Part shown: piece by piece, positions 36,210 through 44,820 of the stretch | Layout of the letters: each line of letters opens with the position of its first letter | How positions within the stretch are numbered: position 1 is the first letter of the stretch | From: Abiotrophia defectiva ATCC 49176 | Lineage (GTDB): Bacteria; Bacillota; Bacilli; Lactobacillales; Aerococcaceae | NCBI RefSeq assembly: GCF_000160075.2 | Contig: NZ_KI535340.1 | Location: 275,120-339,119 of the forward strand | Direction: 5' to 3' | DNA length: 64,000 bases | Translations under genes and position numbers: made by a program | Notes under the pieces: generated by a model | The model's database searches: none | Told to the model about the DNA's origin: nothing | What the model saw: the letters and a program-made list of their open reading frames with translations, nothing else

Positions 36210-37907
36210 TTATGGTTTCACCATAATATATTCAATATAGTCATTAAAGAGTTTCCCTAAAATCTGCGAACCAAGAAGCCCGTGATCTTGTTGTGGTCGC
36301 TTCATGGCCATATAGAGCATGTATTTAGGATTATCTGCCGGGAAGAAGGTTACCACTGAGTGGTAGTAATCATTGGCTCCCGTTAGATAGCCTGAACCAT
36401 TGGGATCGGCAATTTGAGCGGTCCCTGTCTTGGCCGCAACCTTAACGTAAGGATTACGGAAGGAAACGGCAGTCCCATAGGGCTTCTCAACCGTGTCCAC
36501 CATAAGTTGGAGTACATGGTTAGCTGCTTCTTTAGAAATAGGCTTCCCTAAGACACGAGCTTGGAATTCACCTGCTGAATCCAATCCTTGAACCACTTGG
36601 ACTTTCAGCATTTGGCCCTGATTACCTATACTACTATAGGCTTGTAAGAGTTGAATAGGGGTCGCGGAGAATCCCTGACCAAAGCCACTCATAATTCGTG
36701 AAACCGGGTTGTCAAATTGGAAGTTACCTGTTGTTTCATTTTCAAGACCGAAGTCAGTTCCCTTGCCGAAGCCAAAGTCACCTAACTTCTTGACCCATTC
36801 TTGGTCCCCCATGCGGTTAACCAGATTGACCATGGCCACGTTACTGGAACGTGCCAAGCCTTCTTCAAAACTAATCTGACCCCAACCTACTTTGTTATAG
36901 TCCTTAACCACTTGGTCGTAGACTTGGATGGAGCCTGATTGATAGAGTTCACCTGGTTTATAGAGTTGGCGGTCATAGGCCACCGACATGGTCAGAATCT
37001 TAATAGTTGAACCTGGTTCATAGGCTTCTTCTACCATTAAGTTTTTCCATTCTGCCTCAATGCCTTCACGAGTATTGAGGTTAAAACTTGGTCGTTGGGA
37101 AGCTGCTACTAGCTTCCCAGTCTTAGCCTCCACCAAATAAGCTTGCAATGCTTCCGGCTGGTATGTCGCTTGGTACTGGCTCATTAATTCTTCCAGTTTG
37201 TTTTGTAGACGTGAGTCTAAAGTCAGATGTAAATCCTTACCAATTAATTGGCGGCTTGATGACTGGTTGCTATCCTGACCACTAAGGCTAACATTGTAAG
37301 CAGCCTCTAGGCCAAGTTTGCCATCCAAGACTTGAGCACTTAAGGGTTGATCTTCTTCTTTAGCCGCCGCCGTCGCGTAGCCAATTAAGTGAGAGGCATA
37401 GACGTCATTAACATATTTACGTGTTGTTTCACTGACAAAAACTAAACCCGGTAGATTTTCAGCCTCAATGGCCTTTTTAGTTTCAGATGATAAATGTTGT
37501 CCTGCGTTCCCAAACTCTACTTGGTAAACATTATTTTGAGTAAGCTGAGCTAAAATTTTGTCACGGTCTAATCCTAAATGCTTAGCCAAGGCTTTGGCCG
37601 TCACGTCTGGATCTTTGACAAGGTTCGTGTCGCCCCAATCACTGCGAAGCACCGCAAAAAGAGAATAAGAAGTAGTATCCATTGCAATAGGGTTCCCTTG
37701 TTGGTCAAAGATACTCCCCCGCCTTGCCTCGGTAATACTACTTCTCTTGGTCCCTGTTTCATGATAGGCAGTTAAATCCTGCCCATTACTTGTTTTGAAA
37801 AGGCTAATTTGGGTGAAACGGAAAATCGCGATACTTGCTAATCCAGCAAGGAGGATTGCCAAGAATCTGAGATTACGTTGAATCATTTGATTGTTTGGTT
37901 GACTCAT
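36210..37907 (-). CDS. pbpB: Class B penicillin-binding protein (septal transpeptidase)
   Basis: The 565-residue protein crosslinks septal peptidoglycan. One membrane helix (about 13-31), a dimerisation/pedestal domain (about 58-220) beginning RRGSIFDQQG, and a transpeptidase domain with S300-T-I-K303, SSN (about 353-355) and K493-T-G495. It ends soon after the transpeptidase domain: the PASTA domains of pneumococcal PBP2X-like and Bacillus PbpB-like homologues are missing. Overlaps the ftsL stop by 4 bases (ATGA). Gene naming is by position; orthology to PBP2X/FtsI is clear. Confidence 0.93.
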   Translation of the reverse strand: MSQPNNQMIQRNLRFLAILLAGLASIAIFRFTQISLFKTSNGQDLTAYHETGTKRSSITEARRGSIFDQQGNPIAMDTTSYSLFAVLRSDWGDTNLVKDPDVTAKALAKHLGLDRDKILAQLTQNNVYQVEFGNAGQHLSSETKKAIEAENLPGLVFVSETTRKYVNDVYASHLIGYATAAAKEEDQPLSAQVLDGKLGLEAAYNVSLSGQDSNQSSSRQLIGKDLHLTLDSRLQNKLEELMSQYQATYQPEALQAYLVEAKTGKLVAASQRPSFNLNTREGIEAEWKNLMVEEAYEPGSTIKILTMSVAYDRQLYKPGELYQSGSIQVYDQVVKDYNKVGWGQISFEEGLARSSNVAMVNLVNRMGDQEWVKKLGDFGFGKGTDFGLENETTGNFQFDNPVSRIMSGFGQGFSATPIQLLQAYSSIGNQGQMLKVQVVQGLDSAGEFQARVLGKPISKEAANHVLQLMVDTVEKPYGTAVSFRNPYVKVAAKTGTAQIADPNGSGYLTGANDYYHSVVTFFPADNPKYMLYMAMKRPQQDHGLLGSQILGKLFNDYIEYIMVKP

Positions 37908-38365
37908 GGCTTGGTCAAATCCTTCACACTATCTTGGCGGACTTTCATTCCTTGCTTTTCAGCCGCTTGCTTAATGCTATCGTATTTATATTGTTCCGTC
38001 ATTTGGTCACGCATGACATCTGTCTGTTTCTGCAACTCTAAAGTTTGTTGCATCAACTCCTGACTAGAACGTTGAATAGATTGAGTCTTGGACTGCATGA
38101 TGAGATTAATAAAGACACTCCCCACCACAACCAAAAAGGTTAGCATGAGCATCAGAATCTCATAACGACTGAGTCTCAAAGAACCCACTCTGCTTTTAGT
38201 TTGACTATTTGCTTTCGGACGACTGACTAAATCAGGTGCATCTAATACTGGGCTGTCGTCAATTGCCGCACTGGTCGCTATAGGCGGCTCTGGGCTTGCC
38301 ACTTGGCGGTAACGAGCCTGAGAACTGCGCTTAAAGTATTGTTCGCTTGTTACAGTTTCAGCCAA
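37904..38365 (-). CDS. ftsL: Division protein FtsL (TTG start)
   Basis: A 153-residue bitopic protein. A long cytoplasmic N-terminus (about 1-66, Ser/Pro/Arg-rich) precedes a membrane helix (about 70-90, ILMLMLTFLVVVGSVFINLI) and an extracellular coiled coil (about 92-140) with leucine-rich heptads, which pairs with DivIC. The only plausible start is TTG at 38365, with AAGGG 6 bases upstream; the next in-frame ATG is in the membrane helix. It lies between rsmH and the transpeptidase gene and shares ATGA with the latter. Sequence is weakly conserved, so position carries much of the call. Confidence 0.88.
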   Translation of the reverse strand: MAETVTSEQYFKRSSQARYRQVASPEPPIATSAAIDDSPVLDAPDLVSRPKANSQTKSRVGSLRLSRYEILMLMLTFLVVVGSVFINLIMQSKTQSIQRSSQELMQQTLELQKQTDVMRDQMTEQYKYDSIKQAAEKQGMKVRQDSVKDLTKP

Positions 38366-38402
38366 TGGTATCCCTTCTTTCTTTCTCTAATTCTTACTTT
38401 TT

Positions 38403-39347
38403 CTATGAATTCTTGCGGAGGATGCGCAACTTTGCGCTCCGCGAACGATTGTTAGCCTCTAGTTCTTCTGGACTGGCTACAATCGGTTTGCGATTAACCA
38501 AGGTAAAAGGCGCCTGCATCTGGCCAGGCAAAACGGGTAAGCCACGAGGCACTTCTGGCTCTTGACTTACTTCTTTGAATAATTGCTTAACTAACCGATC
38601 TTCCAGGGAATGGAAGGTAATGACGCTAACACGCCCCTCTGGTTTCAAAAGGGTTAGCGCCTGCTCCAATGAATCTTCGACCGCCCCCAACTCATCGTTG
38701 ACAGCAATTCGAATGGCCTGGAAACTACGTTTTGCTGGATGCCCACCCGTACGACGGGTAGCAGCAGGAATGGCCATTTTGACAATTTCTGCTAATTCAG
38801 TCGTTGTCTCGATAGGTCGCTGAGCACGTCTTTCTTCAATAGCACGTGCAATACGCTTGGCAAACTTCTCTTCCCCATAACGATAGAGAATATGCACCAA
38901 GTCTTCATAAGGCCACTCGTTGACGACCTCATAGGCACTTAAGGCCTGTTCTTGGTTCATCCGCATATCTAGACGGGCCTCTTGACCGTAACTAAAGCCA
39001 CGTTCGGCCACATCAAGTTGTGGCGAAGACACTCCAAGGTCATAGTAAATCCCATCCACTTGGCTAATCCCAAGTTCTTCTAAAGCTTGCTTCAAATGAC
39101 GGAAATTTTGGTGAATAAAGGTGACTTGGCCTTTTTCAACATAGTCAGCCAATTTAAGTTTGGCATTGTTAATGGCCGTCATATCCTGGTCGAAGGCATA
39201 GAGATGCCCTTGAGGTCCTAGTTGGCCCAGTAAATACTGGGCATGACCAGCACCCCCTAAGGTGCAATCAACATAGACGCCGTCTGGCTTGATATCCAAA
39301 CCATCAACGGTTTCATGCAAGAGCACCGTCTCATGTTTAAATTCCAT
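38403..39347 (-). CDS. rsmH: 16S rRNA m4C1402 methyltransferase RsmH (MraW)
   Basis: A 314-residue SAM-dependent enzyme that N4-methylates C1402 in the 16S rRNA P site. SAM motif [14 protein letters not shown] (about 27-40), [10 protein letters not shown] (about 100-109), the lineage motif [17 protein letters not shown], and the HSLEDRLVK segment (about 250). ATG 39347 has GGAG 8 bases upstream; an in-frame ATG at 39371 lies inside mraZ. Second gene of the cluster, as usual. Confidence 0.96.
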   Translation of the reverse strand: MEFKHETVLLHETVDGLDIKPDGVYVDCTLGGAGHAQYLLGQLGPQGHLYAFDQDMTAINNAKLKLADYVEKGQVTFIHQNFRHLKQALEELGISQVDGIYYDLGVSSPQLDVAERGFSYGQEARLDMRMNQEQALSAYEVVNEWPYEDLVHILYRYGEEKFAKRIARAIEERRAQRPIETTTELAEIVKMAIPAATRRTGGHPAKRSFQAIRIAVNDELGAVEDSLEQALTLLKPEGRVSVITFHSLEDRLVKQLFKEVSQEPEVPRGLPVLPGQMQAPFTLVNRKPIVASPEELEANNRSRSAKLRILRKNS

Positions 39348-39360
39348 TATCTTCACTCCA

Positions 39361-39792
39361 TCACAGGTCAAAATCCATCATACCTTCAGCAATTGCTTCA
39401 TAATTTTCTTCGGCGTCACCGACAAATTCATCCCAACGTTCGCTGCTCCAAATTTCGATACGATCTGAAACACCGATGACACGGCATTCCTTATCAATCT
39501 TAGCGTAGTCAAGAAGCGTTTGTGGCAAGTTAATCCGACCCTGCTTGTCAATTTCTACTTCAGTGGCAGCTGAATAGAAGAAGCGGGCGAATTGCCGAGC
39601 ATCTTTTTTCATTAGGTTGAGTTTCTTTAATTTTTCTTCTTGAAGGGCCCAATTTTCCATAGGGTATCCGAACAAGCAGCCATCCAAGCCCCGGGTCACC
39701 ACGAATTGGCCACCTAATTCAGGCCTAAATTTAGCAGGCATAGTCAATCGCCCTTTGGCATCAATATTATGTTGAAATTCTCCAATTAACAC
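39361..39792 (-). CDS. mraZ: Transcriptional regulator MraZ (GTG start)
   Basis: The 143-residue protein has two SpoVT/AbrB-like swapped-hairpin repeats: [20 protein letters not shown] (about 3-22) and [16 protein letters not shown] (about 77-92). It represses or modulates its own dcw operon by binding direct repeats in its promoter. The start is GTG at 39792, 11 bases after GGGAGG; this gives the exact family length. An ATG at 39825 is in frame but lies over the promoter -10 region and cannot be the start. Confidence 0.95.
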   Translation of the reverse strand: MLIGEFQHNIDAKGRLTMPAKFRPELGGQFVVTRGLDGCLFGYPMENWALQEEKLKKLNLMKKDARQFARFFYSAATEVEIDKQGRINLPQTLLDYAKIDKECRVIGVSDRIEIWSSERWDEFVGDAEENYEAIAEGMMDFDL

Positions 39793-39825
39793 GATTGCAT
39801 ACACCTCCCATGATAGCTTACCCAT

Positions 39826-39855
39826 ATTCTACCACAATCCACCACTTTTCACCAC
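39826..39855 (-). promoter_or_regulatory. mraZ promoter with three MraZ-type boxes
   Basis: On the minus strand three copies of GTGGT occur at exact 10-base steps (39851-39855, 39841-39845, 39831-39835), the last merging with an extended -10 TGGTAGAAT (39826-39834). Tandem GTGG-type repeats with 10-bp spacing upstream of mraZ are the known MraZ binding pattern, so autoregulation is likely. The -35 is poor. Confidence 0.75.
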
Positions 39856-39874
39856 TCATTCTTTTAAATTTCAT

Positions 39875-39906
39875 AAAAAAAAGCCCACTAGAAAACTAGC
39901 GGAGCT
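39875..39906 (-). terminator. Terminator of the DUF3397 gene
   Basis: AAGCTCCGCTAG and CTAGTGGGCTT form an imperfect stem with a TTTT loop, followed on the minus strand by eight T. Confidence 0.72.
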
Positions 39907-39936
39907 TAAAAAGCTTATTATATCAAGGTTTTACCA

Positions 39937-39965
39937 GGTGGGTGGGCGTGGTGGAGAGGTGGGGG
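39937..39965 (+). other. G-rich tract between DUF3397 and mraZ
   Basis: The plus strand carries several GG/GGG runs with short spacers, including GGTGGGTGGGCGTGGTGG and a final GGGGG. It could form a two-tetrad G-quadruplex on the non-template strand of this operon. GTGG units here (39938, 39948, 39959) are also spaced by 10 and 11 bases. Confidence 0.5.
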
Positions 39966-39972
39966 ATTTTCC

Positions 39973-40350
39973 CTAAAGGATCCAGAGGCTAGCAATGCGA
40001 AGGAGCATGAGCCCTAATAACATACTAGAAAAGGATAGGAAGACGACTCGACTAGCTTGGTGAAGGTAGCGTCGGTAACTAAAAACTTCAATCCGCCGAA
40101 TGTAGTCGTAGAGGTGGACTACTAGAATAATCAAGGTCAGATAGAGGGTTAAGAGTCCTAGGCTGAAGCCAAAGATAAAACTACTGAAGCCATGAATCAA
40201 GACCCACCACATGGGGAGGAGCATTTCAGCTAGAGAAAACTTGTAGAAGGCAAACGAAGCCATCGCTTCGCGGAAAAAGCGATCAAATAAAATGACATAT
40301 ACAATTGGTAATAAATATAATAGCACTTCCCGCCAATCAAATGGATACAC
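39973..40350 (-). CDS. DUF3397 membrane protein (YllA-like), GTG start
   Basis: A 125-residue protein with four predicted membrane helices (about 8-24, 45-66, 66-84, 100-122) and few polar residues. Its size, topology and place directly upstream of mraZ match Bacillus YllA/DUF3397. No enzymatic motif is visible. The start is GTG 40350, 8 bases after GAGGGGGTG. A terminator separates it from mraZ. Function unknown. Confidence 0.75.
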   Translation of the reverse strand: MYPFDWREVLLYLLPIVYVILFDRFFREAMASFAFYKFSLAEMLLPMWWVLIHGFSSFIFGFSLGLLTLYLTLIILVVHLYDYIRRIEVFSYRRYLHQASRVVFLSFSSMLLGLMLLRIASLWIL

Positions 40351-40373
40351 GACTTCACCCCCTCATTCCCCTT

Positions 40374-40402
40374 ATTATAGCACGTAATCCCGCCCTTGCC
40401 TA
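40374..40402 (-). promoter_or_regulatory. Promoter of the DUF3397 gene
   Basis: On the minus strand TGCTATAAT (extended -10, 40374-40382) has TAGGCA 17 bases upstream of the hexamer. Confidence 0.55.
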
Positions 40403-40450
40403 TCCCTAGTCACAAGCCTCAGAACTTGAAAAATAGTCTCGCCAATATAT

Positions 40451-40483
40451 AAAAAAGCGCCTACTCCAATGGAGTAGACGCTT
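40451..40483 (-). terminator. Terminator after epuA
   Basis: AGCGTCTACTCC/GGAGTAGGCGCT (one G-T pair) with a 3-base loop is followed on the minus strand by TTTTTTAT; 4 bases after the stop. Confidence 0.9.
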
Positions 40484-40486
40484 GTT

Positions 40487-40687
40487 CTATTTCATGACTA
40501 AATCAATAATATGACGCCAAGTATCTTGGCTCAGCACTTCCCAGAAGTTGCCTTTGCCAATTATGGCATAGCCGATAATCAGCCCGATGACAAAAAACAA
40601 GAAAAGTAAGAGTAGGTACATAATGACCCGTAACAAAGTCTTGCCCACAGTGGCCCAGACGGATTTTTTCATAAGTTTTTCTGCCAT
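40487..40687 (-). CDS. epuA: EpuA-like small membrane protein
   Basis: A 66-residue protein with one membrane helix (about 18-42, LLLLFLFFVIGLIIGYAIIG) and a short conserved tail GNFWEVLSQDTW. This matches the streptococcal EpuA family, often annotated as a RNA polymerase beta-subunit-like domain protein. In streptococci it follows murA, and here murA-mbl-epuA keep that link. Its function is not known; its association with EndA uptake in pneumococcus is positional. Overlapping out-of-frame ORFs are not real. Confidence 0.82.
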   Translation of the reverse strand: MAEKLMKKSVWATVGKTLLRVIMYLLLLFLFFVIGLIIGYAIIGKGNFWEVLSQDTWRHIIDLVMK

Positions 40688-40699
40688 AAGGACTCCTTT

Positions 40700-41764
40700 C
40701 TACCCTAAAATACGACGTTTGATACGTTGTAAGCGGCGCTTCAATCGTTGGCGCCATGTCGGGTTGGTACGTTCTAATTTGCCTGAGAGAATTAAATCCA
40801 ACATCAAACCTGAGCCAATGGCCACACAGTTCATAGGCTGCTCAGCCTTAAGGACGCTGACTTTAAGGAAATCTGTCAGGAAGGTATCCATGTGATAGAT
40901 TAAGGCGCCTCCCCCTGTTAAGAGGATGCCCTTCTCCATAACATCAGCTGCCATCTCAGGTGGGATTGTTTCTAAGACTCGCTTAGCGACACGAGCAATC
41001 TCAATCAAGATTGGTCGAATAGCCTGACAAATCATATTAGAGTCGACATTCACTGACTTAGGCAAGCCAGTCAAGAGGTCGCGTCCCTTCACATCATAGG
41101 TTTCTACTTCTTCTTCCGGTAAGAGAACTGCAGACGCTACCGCCTTCTTCAGACTTTCGGCTGAACGTTCACCAACCAGAATATGGAAGTTGTCTTTGAG
41201 ATATTGAATAATGGCTAGATCTAAGTCATCGCCAGCCAATTTAATGGATTCACTGGCAATTACTTCACCTGCAGAGATGACAGCAAAGTCACTTGTTCCA
41301 CCACCAATATCAATGACCATGCTACCCGATGAGCTTAGTGGGTCAATCCCAGCACCTACACCGGCTACCTTTGGTTCTTCCTCTAAGTAGATACGGCCTC
41401 CACCTGCACGTTCAACAGTTTCAATTAAGGCTAGGCGTTCAATCTCACTCACCTTAGATGGGGCACAAATTAAAACATTGGGTTTAGCAAACCAAGAGGT
41501 TAAATTCAAACGTTGCATGAAGAGCATAAGCATGGCCTCTGCGATATCAAAATCGGCAATGACGCCACCCTTTAGCGGTTGAATGACCTGAATAGATTCA
41601 GGTGTTCGGCCCATCATCTCATAGGCTTCATGGCCAATAGCAATGACTTCTTGGCTGCGTGTATCAATGGCTACGACAGAAGGCTCATTCAGGATAATCC
41701 CTTTACCGTATAAATTCACTAAAACATTTGTTGTTCCTAAGTCGATTCCGACGTTTTTAGCCAT
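40700..41764 (-). CDS. mbl: MreB/Mbl-type actin-like protein
   Basis: A 354-residue cytoskeletal ATPase that guides elongasome movement along the lateral wall. Phosphate 1 NVGIDLGTTNVLVNL (about 4-18), phosphate 2 IDIGGGTSDFAVIS (about 153-166) and adenosine motif LTGGGALIYHMD (about 285). The position after murA fits mbl rather than mreB (which normally precedes mreCD, absent here). The C-terminus has a 25-residue strongly basic extension (RQRLKRRLQRIKRRILG), longer than in usual Mbl. Having it in a genome otherwise like those of coccoid Lactobacillales suggests some sidewall growth; that is inference. Confidence 0.92.
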   Translation of the reverse strand: MAKNVGIDLGTTNVLVNLYGKGIILNEPSVVAIDTRSQEVIAIGHEAYEMMGRTPESIQVIQPLKGGVIADFDIAEAMLMLFMQRLNLTSWFAKPNVLICAPSKVSEIERLALIETVERAGGGRIYLEEEPKVAGVGAGIDPLSSSGSMVIDIGGGTSDFAVISAGEVIASESIKLAGDDLDLAIIQYLKDNFHILVGERSAESLKKAVASAVLLPEEEVETYDVKGRDLLTGLPKSVNVDSNMICQAIRPILIEIARVAKRVLETIPPEMAADVMEKGILLTGGGALIYHMDTFLTDFLKVSVLKAEQPMNCVAIGSGLMLDLILSGKLERTNPTWRQRLKRRLQRIKRRILG

Positions 41765-41777
41765 TTAAGACCCTCCT

Positions 41778-43079
41778 CTATGCAAGAGTCGTAGTCTTTT
41801 GAGGCGTTGCTACTTGCGCACTATTCACCCGGTCAATATTAGCACCTAAGGCTTTGAGTTTCTCATGGAATCGGAAATAGCCACGATCTAGATACTTCAA
41901 TTCAGAAACGCGGGTCACCCCTTCAGCCGTCAAGCCGGCAATAATCAAGGCTGCAGCCGCGCGTAAATCGGTGGCCTTAACACTAGCACCATAGAATTGG
42001 GTAGGACCTTCCATGACCACATTTTGGCGATCAATAGTGAAGTGGGCATTCATCCGGCGCAACTCTTCAAAATGCATAAAGCGGTTCTCGAAGACCGTTT
42101 CGGTCAAGGAACTTGAGCCTTCAGCTAAGAGTTGAGCAATTGACATTTGTGCCTGCATATCGGTTGGAAAACCAGGATATGGCAAGGTCTTAACATCTGT
42201 CGGTTGCAAGGTCTTAGGCCCAATAACCCGCAGACCATTTTGGTACTCATGGAATACAACACCCATTTCACGTAATTTACTAATCAATGGCATGTTGTGT
42301 TCTGACACAGCCCCTTCAACCAAGACATCGCCTTGGGTAACAGCAGCTGCCACCATAAAGGTACCTGCTTCAATTCGGTCTGGAATCACATCATGGGAGG
42401 TGCCATGTAGGGCTTTGACCCCATGAATCTTAATCGTTTCCGTCCCAGCACCGACAATATCGGCCCCCATACGGTTTAAGAAGTTAGCTAAATCCACAAT
42501 TTCCGGCTCACGCGCTACGTTTTCTAAAATGGTAGTACCTTCTGCCAAGACAGCCGCCATCATGATATTTTCAGTCGCGCCCACACTTGGGAAGTCCAAG
42601 TAGATACGCGCACCCACTAACTTATCAGCCTGCGCTTCAACATAGCCTGCTGCGCGTGTAATTTTTGCCCCCAGAGCTTCAAAGCCCTTGAGATGGAGGT
42701 CAATAGGACGAGTCCCGATGGCACAGCCACCTGGCATGGCCACTCGTGCATGACCAAAGCGAGCCAAGAGTGGCCCCATCACAACAATCGATGCCCGCAT
42801 CTTGCTGACAAAGTCATAATCAGCTGTGGTTGACACAGGACCGGTTGCGTCTAAAGTCATTTCATTGTTTTCTTGATCAAATTCATTGCTTACGTTAATT
42901 GCAGTCAGTAAGTTGTTAAGGGTAAAGACATCTGATAAAACAGGCACATTAGACAAATGAACCTTGCCTGTTTCTGCTAAAATAGCCGCAGCCAAAATTG
43001 GCAAGACCGCATTTTTAGCTCCTTCTACTTTGACTACCCCTTCTAATCGATTACCACCTTGAACAATAATCTCTTCCAT
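41778..43079 (-). CDS. murA: UDP-GlcNAc 1-carboxyvinyltransferase
   Basis: The 433-residue enzyme makes the first committed peptidoglycan precursor from UDP-GlcNAc and phosphoenolpyruvate. The N-terminal [15 protein letters not shown] (about 17-31) contains the essential lysine; Cys119 in [13 protein letters not shown] is the fosfomycin-target cysteine and is intact, predicting no intrinsic target-based resistance. GGAG lies 8 bases before ATG 43079; a longer in-frame start at 43136 overlaps the ribosome site. Confidence 0.96.
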   Translation of the reverse strand: MEEIIVQGGNRLEGVVKVEGAKNAVLPILAAAILAETGKVHLSNVPVLSDVFTLNNLLTAINVSNEFDQENNEMTLDATGPVSTTADYDFVSKMRASIVVMGPLLARFGHARVAMPGGCAIGTRPIDLHLKGFEALGAKITRAAGYVEAQADKLVGARIYLDFPSVGATENIMMAAVLAEGTTILENVAREPEIVDLANFLNRMGADIVGAGTETIKIHGVKALHGTSHDVIPDRIEAGTFMVAAAVTQGDVLVEGAVSEHNMPLISKLREMGVVFHEYQNGLRVIGPKTLQPTDVKTLPYPGFPTDMQAQMSIAQLLAEGSSSLTETVFENRFMHFEELRRMNAHFTIDRQNVVMEGPTQFYGASVKATDLRAAAALIIAGLTAEGVTRVSELKYLDRGYFRFHEKLKALGANIDRVNSAQVATPQKTTTLA

Positions 43080-43140
43080 CAAAAATTCTCCTATTCTTAC
43101 GCCTATTCGTTTTGGAGCGAACAAATAGGGATACACTCTC

Positions 43141-43374
43141 TTATTTAAGGAAACCTAACAATAAGTTCTGTAAGGATTCCGTCATTTCAATCATAAACGA
43201 CCCGACTAAGTGCCCCACTGCAAGGCTAACCATGACATAAACTGCGTAGGCTCCTTGCTTAGCATTCTGGCGCATGAGCTGATTCCAGTTCACACCCCGG
43301 AAAATGAGGAGACTCATCCCTAGGATGATGAGACGGAGACATAGTACTGCCATACCATATACACTCGTCTGCAT
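43141..43374 (-). CDS. DUF1146 (YwzB-like) membrane protein
   Basis: A 77-residue protein with two membrane helices (about 6-26 and 44-64) and the loop [17 protein letters not shown]. It matches the DUF1146/YwzB family found between the ATP synthase operon and murA in Bacillus. A GTG in frame at 43383 is only a base from GAAGGAG; ATG 43374 is 8 bases from it and is preferred. Function unknown; co-transcribed with murA. Confidence 0.8.
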   Translation of the reverse strand: MQTSVYGMAVLCLRLIILGMSLLIFRGVNWNQLMRQNAKQGAYAVYVMVSLAVGHLVGSFMIEMTESLQNLLLGFLK

Positions 43375-43554
43375 GTCTATCACTCCTTCAAGTCCAAGAC
43401 TATGATAACATAAGTTCGAGGGAAAAAGAAATAGTTAATCTCCTTATCTTGAATTTGTCATGATTCTGACCCATTTCTTAAAGGCTATTTTTGCCTGATA
43501 AAGGCTAGACTGACAAGGTTTCTATTAGCTTACAATCCGATTTTATGACATAGA

Positions 43555-43594
43555 GATAAAAATCACAGCCTGGAAGTCAAAACCTCCAGGCTGC
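43555..43594 (-). terminator. Terminator of thiI
   Basis: CAGCCTGGA/TCCAGGCTG stem with a loop of about 10 bases; TTTTTATC follows on the minus strand. 12 bases beyond the thiI stop. Confidence 0.88.
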
Positions 43595-43605
43595 AATCAA
43601 ACAAT

Positions 43606-44820
43606 CTATAATAAGTGACTAAAATCTGGGTTACTTACCTTACCGTAATCCGCGCCAATAACTTCAGTTTGGGTAGCGGTAACCGCGCGCTCAACTAAAC
43701 CTTCCACATCTAGGAGAGCTTCTAACTCCATTACAGACGTCAATTTGGGCTTGGTCCGTGGTGATTTAGGCGCAAAAACTGTACAGCAGTCTTCAAATGG
43801 CTCATTGGAGATTTCATAGGTCCCGATTGCTTCAGCCTGCACGATAATATCGTTCTTGTCTACCGCAATTAAAGGCCGCAAAATTGGCACGGAAGTCACT
43901 TGGTTGATAGCCCGCATGCTCTTCAGTGTCTGAGAAGCGACTTGACCTAAGGATTCACCCGTCACAATGGCATCAGCTTGTTGCCGATCGAGTAGCGCCT
44001 CCATGACCCGAAGCATCATACGCCGCATAATGGTCATGGAAAAATCATCGTGGACCTTGTCCTTGATTTCTTCTTGAATTTCAGTAAAAGGCACGCAATG
44101 ATAAGTCAAGCTTCGACCATATTGAGCCAATTGAGCAGTTAATTTTTTGGTCTTTTCAATAGCTTGTGGGCTCGTATAAGGTGGGCTAGCAAAATGAACT
44201 GCTTCAATTTCCAAACCACGCTTCATCATCTGATAGCCTGCCACAGGAGAGTCAATCCCCCCAGACAGCATGAGCAAGGCGCGACCACTAGCACCATAAG
44301 GTAATCCCCCTACCCCTTTGTAGGACAAGAGGCTTAGATAGGCGCCTGCCTTTTGGATACTAATGGTTAATTTATAATCTGGGGTCTTAAAGTCCACCTC
44401 CAAGTCAGGATAGGCTAAACCTAGGCTGGTCCCTACTTCTCTTTGTAGGTCCATGGTGTCGTAGGCAAAGGTCTTGTCAGAACGTTTGGCCAAAACCCTA
44501 AAAGAACTACCCGCAGCTGGCTTCACTTCTTCAAATAAGGCCAGCGCTTGCGCCTTGATTGCGTCCAAATCCTTGTCCACCCGATAGACTGGCTCGAAAC
44601 GCGAAATACCCGGCACTGTCTCAAGCCGTTCAATCACTGCTTGGTAAGGCGTTTCCTGCCAAATCAAATGCATAAAGTCATATTCAGGTACAATCTTAAT
44701 ACGTTCTAAATCCTGGGTACGGTAGCGGATATGCTCAGCTAATTTATTAATAAACATTTTTTTATTACGACCCTTAGTAGAGAGTTCGCCGTAATGAATA
44801 AGAATTTGTTTTTGACTCAT
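43606..44820 (-). CDS. thiI: tRNA 4-thiouridine synthetase ThiI
   Basis: A 404-residue enzyme that adenylates and thiolates U8 of tRNA. N-terminal ferredoxin-like/THUMP region (about 1-165, HYGELSTKGRNKKMF), then a PP-loop LSGGIDSPVAGYQMMKRG (about 183-200) and a cysteine in EDCCTVF (about 340). There is no C-terminal rhodanese domain, so sulfur must be delivered directly; the cysteine desulfurase upstream, overlapping by ATGA, is the obvious donor as in Bacillus NifZ-ThiI. Confidence 0.95.
   Translation of the reverse strand: MSQKQILIHYGELSTKGRNKKMFINKLAEHIRYRTQDLERIKIVPEYDFMHLIWQETPYQAVIERLETVPGISRFEPVYRVDKDLDAIKAQALALFEEVKPAAGSSFRVLAKRSDKTFAYDTMDLQREVGTSLGLAYPDLEVDFKTPDYKLTISIQKAGAYLSLLSYKGVGGLPYGASGRALLMLSGGIDSPVAGYQMMKRGLEIEAVHFASPPYTSPQAIEKTKKLTAQLAQYGRSLTYHCVPFTEIQEEIKDKVHDDFSMTIMRRMMLRVMEALLDRQQADAIVTGESLGQVASQTLKSMRAINQVTSVPILRPLIAVDKNDIIVQAEAIGTYEISNEPFEDCCTVFAPKSPRTKPKLTSVMELEALLDVEGLVERAVTATQTEVIGADYGKVSNPDFSHLL

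Noticed and set aside
39793..39825. Extended MraZ starting at ATG 39825
   Set aside because: That ATG lies over the -10 region; the GTG at 39792 gives the exact family length and N-terminus.
40503..40757. 84-codon frame overlapping epuA and mbl
   Set aside because: Out of frame with two recognised genes and without a family match.
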